A stretch of 32,813 nt of DNA. It comes from DTU024 sp964518875 (GTDB lineage: Bacteria; Bacillota; Clostridia; Christensenellales; Aristaeellaceae). The notes below the pieces were generated by a model. The model had not been told where the DNA came from, searched no databases, and worked only from the letters and a program-made list of their open reading frames with translations. This document shows positions 21,157-29,221 of this stretch, piece by piece. A program made the position numbers and the translations under genes. The stretch covers positions 1 through 32,813 of the forward strand of contig CAZFHI010000020.1 of NCBI GenBank assembly GCA_964518875.1. Reading direction: 5' to 3'. Within the stretch, counting starts at the first letter, position 1. Each line of letters opens with the position of its first letter.

Positions 21157-22689
21157 ATGGAAGATAATTTTCAGACTATTGTAGAAATGAAAGGCATAAA
21201 TAAGTCTTTTCCCGGTGTTAAAGCGCTTGACAATGTTGACTTTTCTTTACGCTCGGGAGAGGTCTTAGCTTTACTTGGAGAAAATGGAGCTGGAAAATCT
21301 ACTTTAATGAAAATCTTAAGCGGCGTTTATCAAAGAGATTCCGGAACCATAAAAGTTTTTAACGAAGAGATAGGTACAGATTTTACGCCGCGCAAAGCGC
21401 AGGAAATGGGAATTGCGATAATTCACCAGGAATTAAATCTGTGCAGGCATCTTACAGTAGCTGAAAACATGTTTTTAGGCAGAGAGATTACAAATCAGTT
21501 CGGACGTCTTGATATGAACGAAATGAATAAAAAAGCTAATGAAGTACTTTCCGAACTAAACATAAATATTTCCCCGAATGATTTGGTAAGCTCGTTGTCT
21601 ATTTCAAAACAGCAAATGGTGGAAATTGCAAAAGCGTTGTCTACCAAGGCAAAAATAATAATAATGGATGAGCCTACGAGTTCTCTAACGGGCGTAGAGA
21701 TAGAAGAACTTTTTAGCATTATAAAAAAGCTGAAGGAAACTGGCCATGGAATTGTTTATATAAGTCACAGGCTTGAAGAACTTCAATATATAGTAGACAG
21801 AGTAACAATATTAAGAGATGGACGCTTTATAGTTAATCTGAATTTTAAAGACACCAACCTTGATGAGATAATACGGCATATGGTTGGGCGCGATATTACC
21901 GAAAAATACCCGCGTATCACTATGAAAAAGGGGAAAAAGATATTCGAAATTAAGAATCTTAACGCCGGACATATGGTTCGAGATATTTCTTTTTCTGCAT
22001 ATGAGGGCGAAATAATAGGAATTGCCGGATTGGTAGGAGCCGGAAGAAGCGAAACAGTAAGAGCAATATTTGGAGCTGATGCAAAAGAAAGCGGCTCTAT
22101 AATTTTAGACGGGCAGGAGATAACTATAAACAAGGCAATGGACGCTATAAGCCAGGGCGTTGTACTTGTACCTGAGGATAGAAAAAAAGACGGGCTTTGT
22201 ACAAAGCTAAGCGTTACAAGCAATATTGAACTGCCAAATCTCGACATCGCTTCAGGAGCATTGGGAAGCGTCGATATAAAAAAGGTGGACGAAATGGTAG
22301 ATAAGTCAATTAAAGACTTAAACATACGCCTGCCTAATCCGGATGTAAACGCTGCAAGCCTTTCAGGCGGCAATCAGCAAAAAGTTGTAGTGGCTAAGTG
22401 GCTTGTAAGAAACTCAAGAGTAATTCTGTTTGACGAGCCCACACGAGGAATAGACGTTGCCGCGAAGGTAGAAATATATAATATTATGAATGATCTTAAG
22501 CGAGAAGGCAAAGCGGTACTGTTTGTTTCAAGCGAGCTGTCTGAAATATTAGGAATAGCCGATAGAGTTATAGTAATGTGCGACGGCAAAATTACAGGTG
22601 AAATGCCAATAGAAGAAGCGACACAGGAAAAAATAATGAAGCTTGCAACCCAATTTGATAAAAAAATAGGCAATGAAGCTATTGCATAA
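21157..22689 (+). CDS. Sugar ABC transporter ATPase, RbsA/MglA type with two ABC domains
   Basis: Energises import of a monosaccharide through the next gene's permease. The product is 510 aa, typical of the duplicated RbsA/MglA/XylG class. Domain 1 has Walker A GENGAGKST (about 38-46), signature LSISKQQMVEIAKAL, Walker B IIIMDEPTSS and H-loop YISHR. Domain 2 has the degenerate Walker A GLVGAGRSE characteristic of this class, signature LSGGNQQKVVVAKW and Walker B ILFDEPTRGID. The ATG at 21157 is chosen because AAGGTGGGGGAA precedes it; a GTG 9 bases earlier lies inside the SD. Permease and binding-protein genes follow on the same strand. The sugar specificity cannot be read from the ATPase. 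Confidence 0.93.
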   Translation: MEDNFQTIVEMKGINKSFPGVKALDNVDFSLRSGEVLALLGENGAGKSTLMKILSGVYQRDSGTIKVFNEEIGTDFTPRKAQEMGIAIIHQELNLCRHLTVAENMFLGREITNQFGRLDMNEMNKKANEVLSELNINISPNDLVSSLSISKQQMVEIAKALSTKAKIIIMDEPTSSLTGVEIEELFSIIKKLKETGHGIVYISHRLEELQYIVDRVTILRDGRFIVNLNFKDTNLDEIIRHMVGRDITEKYPRITMKKGKKIFEIKNLNAGHMVRDISFSAYEGEIIGIAGLVGAGRSETVRAIFGADAKESGSIILDGQEITINKAMDAISQGVVLVPEDRKKDGLCTKLSVTSNIELPNLDIASGALGSVDIKKVDEMVDKSIKDLNIRLPNPDVNAASLSGGNQQKVVVAKWLVRNSRVILFDEPTRGIDVAAKVEIYNIMNDLKREGKAVLFVSSELSEILGIADRVIVMCDGKITGEMPIEEATQEKIMKLATQFDKKIGNEAIA

Positions 22690-22708
22690 TCAATAAATGG
22701 AGGAAACA

Positions 22709-23731
22709 ATGTCAGAAACTAAAAAGAAGAACTGGTTCAGGAGACTGTTTGCAATACGCGGTATGGGACAGGTTATAACCGTGTTTTTTGGCTTAATAGG
22801 CTTATGCCTTATATTTTATTTTATCAACAGTAATTTTTTATCCTCCAGAAACGTAGCCAACCTTTTAAGGCAGATTGCCCCTTACCTTATAATTTCCATA
22901 GGTCAGGGCTATGTTCTTATTACAGGCAACATAGACTTATCCATAGGATCTGTAATCGGCATGAGCGCTATGATCTCAGCTACACTTATGACGAACGGAA
23001 TGAACCCATGGCTTGCGTCAATTGTAACTATAATACCGTGCGTATTTACAGGATTTTTAAACGGCTTTTTAGTTGCGTCGTGCAAGCTTCCGCCGTTTAT
23101 AGCTACGCTTGGAACTATGACGATTGCAAGAGGGGTTGCTCAGCTTGTAAACGGAAACATGAACACAGACGCGATAGGGGCTGGCGCAGAAGGCTGGAGA
23201 AACTTTTTATACTACGGAAAGTTTTTAGGAATTTATAACACCTTCTGGATTGCTCTTGTAATTTGGCTTATATTTAATTACTACTTGTCGCGTACAAAAA
23301 GCGGCAGGCATATTTACGCCATAGGCAGCAACGTAGAAGCTGCCAAGCTGTCAGGCGTTAGCGTTTCAATGACTACTATAAAAGCGTATATGATAAGCGC
23401 TTTTTGCGCGGGCGTTGTCGGTCTTATAACATGCGCCCAAGCAGGCATGGGCGCTATGGACGCAGGAACCGGATACGAGATGTATGCTGTTGCGGCGTCC
23501 GTTATAGGCGGTATTTCCACACTTGGCGGCCAGGGCATACTGCTTGGAAATGTAGTAGGCGCAAGCATCTGGGGCGCAATGTATAACGGCTTGTCGCTTG
23601 TTGGCGCGCCTGTAGCCTGGCGTAATATAGTCGTAGGATTTATCGTGGTATTATCTGTTCTTATAGACGTTATAGTACGAGGCGGAAGCGCAAATAAAAA
23701 CCGCTTTAAGCTATTGTTTTCAAAAAAGTAA
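22709..23731 (+). CDS. Sugar ABC transporter permease, RbsC type
   Basis: Membrane channel of the importer, 340 aa, with about eight to ten hydrophobic segments. Typical family segments are NIDLSIGSVIGMSAMISATL, PPFIATLGTMTIARG, GSNVEAAKLSGVSV (the cytoplasmic coupling region) and YAVAASVIGGISTLGGQG. The basic N-terminus (SETKKKNWFRRLF) fits the inside-positive rule. The ATG at 22709 follows TGGAGG; an ATG at 22697 is the first part of that SD region and is rejected. It lies 19 bases after the ATPase stop and 47 bases before the binding-protein gene. Confidence 0.93.
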   Translation: MSETKKKNWFRRLFAIRGMGQVITVFFGLIGLCLIFYFINSNFLSSRNVANLLRQIAPYLIISIGQGYVLITGNIDLSIGSVIGMSAMISATLMTNGMNPWLASIVTIIPCVFTGFLNGFLVASCKLPPFIATLGTMTIARGVAQLVNGNMNTDAIGAGAEGWRNFLYYGKFLGIYNTFWIALVIWLIFNYYLSRTKSGRHIYAIGSNVEAAKLSGVSVSMTTIKAYMISAFCAGVVGLITCAQAGMGAMDAGTGYEMYAVAASVIGGISTLGGQGILLGNVVGASIWGAMYNGLSLVGAPVAWRNIVVGFIVVLSVLIDVIVRGGSANKNRFKLLFSKK

Positions 23732-23778
23732 TCTTAACGCTGAACGCGTTTCGATAATAAAAGGAGGTTCAATAGAAC

Positions 23779-24717
23779 ATGAAAAGAACACTTTCGATCT
23801 TACTGTCACTTATGATGGTACTCGGTGTATCTTTTGCATTTGCAGAAGATGAATACACCATATACCTCATTACGATGGACCTTATGGATCAACACTGGGT
23901 AAACGTTGACGCCGGTTGCAAAGACGCTGTTGCAAAGCTTGCAGAAGAAGGGGTAAAAGTCAACTATAAGTGGGATGCGCCAACCCAGGGCAAAAATGAT
24001 GCTGCGCAGATAGAGTGCATAAATAACGCATACGCGGATAATGCACAGGCCATACTTCTCGCATCCAACGGCCCTGATACGCAGGTTGCGACGATTAAAC
24101 AATACCAGGCTGACGGCGTAAAGTTTATCTATGTTGACAGCCCTGCAAATACTCCGGCAGAGCAGATACTTGCAACTGATAATAAAGCGGCAGGCAAAAT
24201 AGCCGGCGAAGTTATGCTCAAACAGTTGGAAGAAAACGGCATAAAGGAAGGCAAGATAGGCATAGTAAATGTAAACTCATCTACGGCTTCAACTCAGCTG
24301 CGTGAAGAAGGCTTCAGATCTGCTTTTGAAGGAAGTAAATTTGAAATACTCGAAACACAGTATGGCGAGGGACAGGTAGCTGCTTCACAGTCTATTGCAG
24401 AAAACTACATCACAGAAGGCTGCGTAGGTATTTTTGGCTGCAACGAAGGCGGCACTACAGGAACAGGCAACGCTATTAAAGAGAGCGATTCAACTGTAGT
24501 AGGCGTTGGCTTTGATAAGTCCGATGCTATTCTTCAGCTTATAAAAGACGGCTCCTTGCTTGCAACAATGGCGCAGAACCCTTATAATATGGGCTACGAC
24601 GGTATTATGAGCGCTGTTAAAGTACTTAAGGGCGAGTCAATACCTGAAGATATGAAGAACGTGGATACCGGCGTTACAGTAATAGACGCGGCATATCTTG
24701 AAAAAGAAGGCATGTAA
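23779..24717 (+). CDS. Sugar-binding protein of the ribose-type importer (type I periplasmic fold)
   Basis: A 312-aa exported receptor of the RbsB class. Signal peptide 1-22 (MKRTLSILLSLMMVLGVSFA), followed by FAEDEY: an A-x-A type cleavage and no lipobox cysteine, so it is not a classical Gram-positive lipoprotein. The mature part shows the two-lobed fold: YTIYLITMDLMDQHWVNVD at the N-terminal strand and GCKDAVAKLAEEGV, TQGKNDAAQIECINNA, VKFIYVDSPAN, IATDNKA-type and VVGVGFDKSDAILQLIKDG segments. The AAAGGAGG SD is strong. It is followed directly by a terminator, so the receptor is probably made in excess over the downstream enzymes. Ligand unknown: pentose, hexose or heptose are all possible. 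Confidence 0.92.
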   Translation: MKRTLSILLSLMMVLGVSFAFAEDEYTIYLITMDLMDQHWVNVDAGCKDAVAKLAEEGVKVNYKWDAPTQGKNDAAQIECINNAYADNAQAILLASNGPDTQVATIKQYQADGVKFIYVDSPANTPAEQILATDNKAAGKIAGEVMLKQLEENGIKEGKIGIVNVNSSTASTQLREEGFRSAFEGSKFEILETQYGEGQVAASQSIAENYITEGCVGIFGCNEGGTTGTGNAIKESDSTVVGVGFDKSDAILQLIKDGSLLATMAQNPYNMGYDGIMSAVKVLKGESIPEDMKNVDTGVTVIDAAYLEKEGM

Positions 24718-24733
24718 GCATAGCTTAACTCAG

Positions 24734-24762
24734 GGGATCCGCGGGAAACCGGGATCCCTTTT
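24734..24762 (+). terminator. Terminator/attenuator between importer and enzyme genes
   Basis: GGGATCC (24734-24740) pairs with GGATCCC (24752-24758), with an inner CGG/CCG stem closed by a GAAA tetraloop and one bulged G, then TTTT. The next gene begins 17 bases later with no clear promoter or SD, so partial readthrough is the likely route of expression for the enzymes downstream. Confidence 0.85.
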
Positions 24763-24778
24763 ATGATTGTATTATAGT

Positions 24779-25558
24779 ATGTTAATAAGAGTAAAAAACG
24801 AAAAGAATATAAAAGTAAAAGCCGTTGTACTGGACTTTGATGGTACAATTTCCACTCTGCGTTTTGGTTGGGAAGATATAATGCAGGACATGATGGAAGA
24901 TTATTTAGGTGAAAAATATTCACTTGAAATTTCCAGGTACATAGAAAATTCCGCCGGGATTCAAACTATTTTTCAGATGAAGTGGCTTAAAGAAAAGATT
25001 GAATTCTTATTTGGCGCTTCAAAAGACGCTTGGTACTATAAGGACGATTATAACAGGCGTTTAATGAACGATGTCAACAAAAAAATAGAACTTATAAAAA
25101 ACAACGAAGCAAGAAAAGAAGACTATTTAATTAAAGGCGCAGTTGAATTTTTAGATGAAGCGAAAAAGCTTAATTTAAAGCTGCACATAGCAAGCGGTAC
25201 AGACCAAAAAGACGTAGAGAATGAAGCGAACTTGTTAGGCATATCTCCATTTGTAGACTCAATATCCGGCGCGCCTTACAGACAGGAAAGCTGTTCTAAA
25301 GAAAAAGTACTGAAAAATTTGATTGAGGATCAAGGCCTGCATGGCCCGGAAGTTTGCATAATAGGTGACGGTAAAGTAGAGATATCGCTTGGCAGTAAAA
25401 TACATGCGCGCACTTTGGGTCTTGCAACTGACGAAGCAACACGACAGGGTATAAACCCTGTTAAACAAAAAAGGCTTGAGCTGGCAAATGCAGAGGCTAT
25501 AGCAGGAGATTTTTTAAATAAAGATGAGATTTTTCGCTGGCTTAATTTGAAAGGATAA
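24779..25558 (+). CDS. HAD-superfamily phosphatase
   Basis: A 259-aa cytoplasmic haloacid-dehalogenase-fold hydrolase. Motif I is LDFDGT (D19 nucleophile, D21 acid/base), motif II is the serine/threonine in IASGTDQ, motif III is the lysine in CSKEKVLKNL, and motif IV is IIGDGKVE. A helical cap lies between motif I and II (about 25-110). The sequence is not the classical DRDG-type of GmhB, but its place in front of HldA-like and GmhA-like genes makes a sugar (bis)phosphate substrate reasonable. The start is uncertain: the ATG at 24779 lacks an SD and lies just after the terminator; an in-frame TTG at 24767 is even less likely. It is followed 2 bases later by the next gene. Confidence 0.82.
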   Translation: MLIRVKNEKNIKVKAVVLDFDGTISTLRFGWEDIMQDMMEDYLGEKYSLEISRYIENSAGIQTIFQMKWLKEKIEFLFGASKDAWYYKDDYNRRLMNDVNKKIELIKNNEARKEDYLIKGAVEFLDEAKKLNLKLHIASGTDQKDVENEANLLGISPFVDSISGAPYRQESCSKEKVLKNLIEDQGLHGPEVCIIGDGKVEISLGSKIHARTLGLATDEATRQGINPVKQKRLELANAEAIAGDFLNKDEIFRWLNLKG

Positions 25559-25560
25559 TT

Positions 25561-26514
25561 ATGTTATATAAAGAACTTGACTTTTCTAAAATTAAAACAA
25601 ATTCCGCTTTTAGCAGGACAAATTTAGTCAGGATTGATAACTTAAAAAATATAGACGATGAATATAAAAAATTCAATCAGGAAGGCTTCGAAGAACTTGT
25701 TCAGAAAATAAAAGACGCAAGGGAAAACGGCAGGCCTGTAATATGGTCCCAGGGAGCGCATGTTATTAAATGCGGGCTTTCAAGATATATAATAAAGCTT
25801 ATGGAAAAGGGATTAATTACTCACATTACAGGTAACGGCGCATGCGCTATACACGACTTTGAACTTTGCTATCTTGGAGGCACGTCAGAATACGTGCCTA
25901 ACGCAATAAAAGACGGAAGTTTTGGAATGTGGGAAGAAACCGGGGCATGGATAAACGAAGCTATAAATATCGGCAGCAAAAATGACTATGGCATAGGCGA
26001 ATCGCTTGCAAAATATGTACAAGCGAACAAAAGCAAGTTTCCAAACTATAAAGACTGTATCTTTTTTAGGGCTTATGAATTGGGGATACCATGCACTTAT
26101 CATATAGCGTTGGGTACAGATATAGTCCATCAACATCCTGCATGCAGTTTTGAAAATATAGGAAAAACATGCCAAAAGGACTTTAAGCGTTTTTGCTATT
26201 CTGTATCACAGCTTGACGGCGGCGTGTTCTTAAACTTTGGCTCAGCCGTAATAGGCGCTGAGGTATTTTTAAAAGCGCTTTCCATATCGAGAAACTTAGG
26301 CTATCCGACATACAATATAACGACTGCAAATTTTGATCTCCATCCATTGGGCGATTATAGAGCAAATATAGGTTATGAAGATCCAAATTATTATTACAGA
26401 CCAAGAAAAAATATAGTAAACAGACCCACAAGCGACGGGGGCTTTGGCTGGAACTTTACAGGGGATCACCAATCGACAGTGCCTTCGCTTTACCATAAAT
26501 TGATCGGTGAATAA
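25561..26514 (+). CDS. Deoxyhypusine-synthase-like protein of unknown function
   Basis: A 317-aa protein with the NAD-dependent deoxyhypusine synthase fold. The best text is VIWSQGAHVIKCGLSRYIIK (61-80), ITHITGNGACAIHDFELCYL (about 88-107) and GSFGMWEETGAWINEA, which correspond to the nucleotide-binding part in bacterial DHS-like proteins. The EVFLKAL and YNITTANFD segments match the later helix and strand, but the SWGK motif with the catalytic lysine of true deoxyhypusine synthase is not seen. Bacteria have no eIF5A, so classical activity is not expected. It starts 2 bases after the HAD stop and 6 bases before the kinase, so it belongs to the sugar gene set. It might act on an amino- or oxo-sugar using NAD; that is inference. 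Confidence 0.65.
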   Translation: MLYKELDFSKIKTNSAFSRTNLVRIDNLKNIDDEYKKFNQEGFEELVQKIKDARENGRPVIWSQGAHVIKCGLSRYIIKLMEKGLITHITGNGACAIHDFELCYLGGTSEYVPNAIKDGSFGMWEETGAWINEAINIGSKNDYGIGESLAKYVQANKSKFPNYKDCIFFRAYELGIPCTYHIALGTDIVHQHPACSFENIGKTCQKDFKRFCYSVSQLDGGVFLNFGSAVIGAEVFLKALSISRNLGYPTYNITTANFDLHPLGDYRANIGYEDPNYYYRPRKNIVNRPTSDGGFGWNFTGDHQSTVPSLYHKLIGE

Positions 26515-26520
26515 ACGCCT

Positions 26521-27504
26521 ATGGAGTTTGATACTTTATTTAAAAATATAAGCAAATTAAAAATCGCTGTTATAGGAGACTTCTGTCTTGACGCATACTG
26601 GCTGGCAGATATGCGAAAAAGTACTCTTTCAAGAGAAACTCCGCATTTTCCTTTGCCTGTAATATCGGAAAAATATTCTCCCGGAGGAGCAGGAAACGTT
26701 GCGTGCTGTTTAAAAACGCTTTCTCCAAATTCGGTTAAAGCCATAGGTATAATAGGAGATGACTGGAGGGGCAGAATTCTTTATGAACTCCTTGATAAAC
26801 AAGGCATAAATACAGAAGGCTTATTTATTCAAAATAATATATATACAAACACATATATTAAGCCGATAAGAAGCGGCATAAGCGACGTAAAATACGAGGA
26901 TCCAAGGATAGATTTTGAAAACTATACGAGTCTTTCTAAAAAAACTGAAGACAAAATTATAGACTATTTGGATAATCATATGGACCTGGATGCGCTTTTA
27001 GTATGCGATCAAATGGCGTTTGGATGCATTACTGAAAGAATACGGAACAAAATAACAAGTTTGGCCAAACAAGGCCTTTTTGTAGTAGCGGACAGCAGGG
27101 AAAATATATCAAAATATAAATATGCTTTCGTAAAACCTAACGATTTTGAAGCAAAAAAAGCTACTGGAGAACAAGATGAGAAACAGGCTGCGCTTAAGCT
27201 AAACGAAATCACTGAAAAACCCGTTATAGTTACAAGGGGAGAAAAGGGCTGTCTAATCGTTGTAAACGGAAATACCAGCTATGTTGATGCTGTTAAAGTA
27301 GAAGCGCCTATTGATATTGTTGGCGCAGGAGACGCTTTTATGGCGGCTTTTTCGTTATCTTATAAAGCCACTGAAGATATAAAGTTTTCCTGTGAATTTG
27401 CCAATACTGCTTCCGCCGTTGTAATAAAAAAGATAGGCACTACAGGCACCGCTTCAAGAGAGGAAATAGAAAATTTATGGAATCAAATGAACTTTGGGGA
27501 ATAG
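26521..27504 (+). CDS. PfkB-family sugar kinase, HldA/RfaE N-domain-like
   Basis: A 327-aa ribokinase-fold kinase. The N-terminus KIAVIGDFCLDAYWLADMRK followed by RETPHFPLPVISEK and YSPGGAGNVACCLKTL copies the layout of heptose-7-phosphate kinase (HldE kinase domain/HldA), which reads GD-LD-YW and PGGAANVA. The C-terminal PfkB signature is DIVGAGDAFMAAF with catalytic D271, preceded by VTRGEKG. The usual SDYGKG-type loop is changed to CDQMAFGC (about 160-167). There is no fused cytidylyltransferase domain, unlike E. coli HldE, and no separate one follows. It is coupled on both sides (6 bases after the DHS-like gene, 28-base overlap with the ROK gene). Likely substrate: a phosphorylated heptose or related sugar phosphate. 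Confidence 0.85.
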   Translation: MEFDTLFKNISKLKIAVIGDFCLDAYWLADMRKSTLSRETPHFPLPVISEKYSPGGAGNVACCLKTLSPNSVKAIGIIGDDWRGRILYELLDKQGINTEGLFIQNNIYTNTYIKPIRSGISDVKYEDPRIDFENYTSLSKKTEDKIIDYLDNHMDLDALLVCDQMAFGCITERIRNKITSLAKQGLFVVADSRENISKYKYAFVKPNDFEAKKATGEQDEKQAALKLNEITEKPVIVTRGEKGCLIVVNGNTSYVDAVKVEAPIDIVGAGDAFMAAFSLSYKATEDIKFSCEFANTASAVVIKKIGTTGTASREEIENLWNQMNFGE

Positions 27505-28355
27505 ATATAGGCGGTACAAAGACAGCTTTTATAGCAGGGGATAAAAAAGGCAACATTTTGTATCGTAAAGAAAAACCTACAAAAGCATATAACGGCTGGC
27601 AGGAACTTTTGTTAGAACTGCTGCCTGAAAATGGCAATCCTTCATCTATTGGAGTAAGCTGCGGCGGGCCGCTTAACGAAGAAAAAGGATTGATATTATC
27701 ACCTCCGAACCTGCCTGGCTGGAACAAAGTTCCTATAACTGATTGGCTCAGCAATAAGTATTCATCGCCTGCTTATCTTGAAAACGATGCAAATGCCTGC
27801 GCTCTTGCAGAATGGCATTTTGGCGCGGGACGGGGCACAAAAAACATGGTGTTTTTAACGTTCGGCACAGGATTTGGCGCGGGATTGATATTAGACTCAA
27901 AATTATACAGAGGAACTAATGGCTTTGCAGGTGAAATAGGACATATAAGATACAAAGATAAAGGCCCGATTGGATATAATAAAGCTGGATCTTTTGAAGG
28001 CTTCTGCTCAGGAGGGGGCATTGAGCAGCTAAGCGGATTATCCGCTAAAGACACTGTTTTTAATGCTGAAAAAGGTGATAAAGAGGCAATTAAATTTCTT
28101 AAGATCAGCTCAGAAGCTTTGGGTTACGCTTGCGCTTTGATTATAGATTTGCTGAATCCAGAGAAAATTGTAATAGGCAGCATTTTTGCAAGAAGCGAAA
28201 AATGGTTCAGAAAAGATATGGAGCGCATAGTTAAACAGGAAGCTTTAAAATATGCAAGATCCGTATGCGAAATAGTTCCATCAGGGTTAGGCGACAGGTT
28301 AGGTGATTTTGCAGCGCTTTCAGCCGCTATAAGAAAGGGAAAAATGAATGAATAA
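27477..28355 (+). CDS. ROK-family sugar kinase lacking the zinc-binding cysteine motif
   Basis: A 292-aa ASKHA-fold kinase. The ATP-phosphate loop is GIDIGGTKTA (8-17), the catalytic aspartate is D104 in ENDANACAL, and the second phosphate loop is FGTGFGAG. EIGH (153-156) keeps the glutamate and histidine of the sugar/zinc site. The CxCGxxGCxE zinc motif is absent: that stretch reads GYNKAGSFEGFCSG with only one cysteine (C177). Glucokinases and ManNAc kinases belong to this family; the missing zinc motif hints at a different or relaxed specificity. It overlaps the preceding kinase by 28 bases and the following isomerase by 8, with AGAGGAAAT as SD. No N-terminal helix-turn-helix is present, so it is an enzyme, not a ROK repressor. 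Confidence 0.88.
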   Translation: MESNELWGIDIGGTKTAFIAGDKKGNILYRKEKPTKAYNGWQELLLELLPENGNPSSIGVSCGGPLNEEKGLILSPPNLPGWNKVPITDWLSNKYSSPAYLENDANACALAEWHFGAGRGTKNMVFLTFGTGFGAGLILDSKLYRGTNGFAGEIGHIRYKDKGPIGYNKAGSFEGFCSGGGIEQLSGLSAKDTVFNAEKGDKEAIKFLKISSEALGYACALIIDLLNPEKIVIGSIFARSEKWFRKDMERIVKQEALKYARSVCEIVPSGLGDRLGDFAALSAAIRKGKMNE

Positions 28356-28908
28356 TACTATCGAACAGGCTTCAAAGCTTTTAATAAATTGCTTTAAGGA
28401 AGACAATAAACTAATGCTGTGCGGTAACGGAGGAAGCGCGGCAGATTGCGCTCATATTTCAGGAGAGCTCTGCAAAAGCTTTTTGCTAAGAAGAAAATTA
28501 AATGACGATCTGATAAAAGAAATAGATGCAGAATGGGCATATGAACTGCAGCAGGGACTTCCGGCAATAGACTTAACAGCGAACGACGCTTTAATTACCG
28601 CTATAATAAACGATATAAATGCATATGATGTATTTGCACAGCAAGTTTTGGCCTTTGGTAAAAGCGGAGATGTTTTGATGTGTATTTCTACTTCAGGAAA
28701 CGCAGAAAATGTTGTCAGAGCTTCAAAAGTGGCAAGAGCTCTTAATATAAAAACCATAGGGTTAACAGGCAAGTCTGGAGGAAAACTAAAAAATACATGT
28801 GATTTGCTCTTAAACGTCGATGAAACGGAAACATATTTAGTTCAGGAACAACACATTAAAATTTATCACAGACTGTGTATTATGATTGAGAAAGCTTTAT
28901 TCAATTAA
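28348..28908 (+). CDS. GmhA-like SIS-domain phosphosugar isomerase
   Basis: A 186-aa SIS-fold protein close to phosphoheptose isomerase, which converts sedoheptulose 7-phosphate to D-glycero-D-manno-heptose 7-phosphate. It has CGNGGSAADCAHISGEL (25-41) with H36 and E40 matching E. coli GmhA H61 and E65, the phosphate loop CISTSGNAENV (112-122), LTGKSGGKL (139-147), and Q166 and H174 matching Q172 and H180. So all four key residues appear to be kept. Compared with E. coli the N-terminus is shorter, and about 19 extra residues (LNDDLIKEIDAEWAYELQQ region, 51-69) are inserted after the first helix. It is the last gene of the coupled set; the next terminator on this strand is at 29185-29210. Confidence 0.87.
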   Translation: MNNTIEQASKLLINCFKEDNKLMLCGNGGSAADCAHISGELCKSFLLRRKLNDDLIKEIDAEWAYELQQGLPAIDLTANDALITAIINDINAYDVFAQQVLAFGKSGDVLMCISTSGNAENVVRASKVARALNIKTIGLTGKSGGKLKNTCDLLLNVDETETYLVQEQHIKIYHRLCIMIEKALFN

Positions 28909-29184
28909 GTTAAAGTATATATATTAAGACAAAATTAAATTATAAACCTATTAGTTGCTTTTAGTTGTATTTAATTTATTTATAGGTTAAATGATTGAGC
29001 CAGTCTAATAAAACATGCCTTTCTAAGTGTTTATTTATCTGTCAATATAAGACGAGGTGTTACTTTATAATATAATATAACAAAATCTAAAAGCTGTGAA
29101 TTAAATGTCGGCTCGTAGTATATGTTTTGTATTTTTCAAAGAAAACCGCAAAATTTAGCTTACTTTTGATAATAAAGGCAACAA
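28909..29184. other. AT-rich intergenic region without a recognised gene
   Basis: Very AT-rich DNA between the isomerase stop and the convergent binding-protein gene (full gap 28909-29221). I see no credible reading frame. It has a loose inverted repeat AACCTAT (28945-28951) / ATAGGTT (28982-28988), and overlapping TATAAT-like strings near 29070 without a -35 partner. The terminator at its right end is listed separately. Confidence 0.5.
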
Positions 29185-29210
29185 AAAAAGACCGCGTTAA
29201 CGGTCTTTTT
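29185..29210. terminator. Bidirectional terminator between convergent sugar operons
   Basis: AAAAAGACCG (29185-29194), loop CGTTAA, CGGTCTTTTT (29201-29210): a perfect 10-bp stem with A-run and T-run ends, able to work on both strands. It lies 11 bases beyond the stop of the minus-strand binding-protein gene. Confidence 0.9.
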
Positions 29211-29221
29211 TATGAATAAGG

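Noticed and set aside
24779..28908. Complete ADP- or GDP-heptose biosynthesis cluster
   Set aside because: No nucleotidyltransferase domain is present, and the HAD protein is not of the GmhB type, so only a partial, different pathway can be claimed.
29060..29090. Promoter at overlapping TATAAT strings
   Set aside because: There is no -35 partner at proper distance and no gene downstream on that strand.
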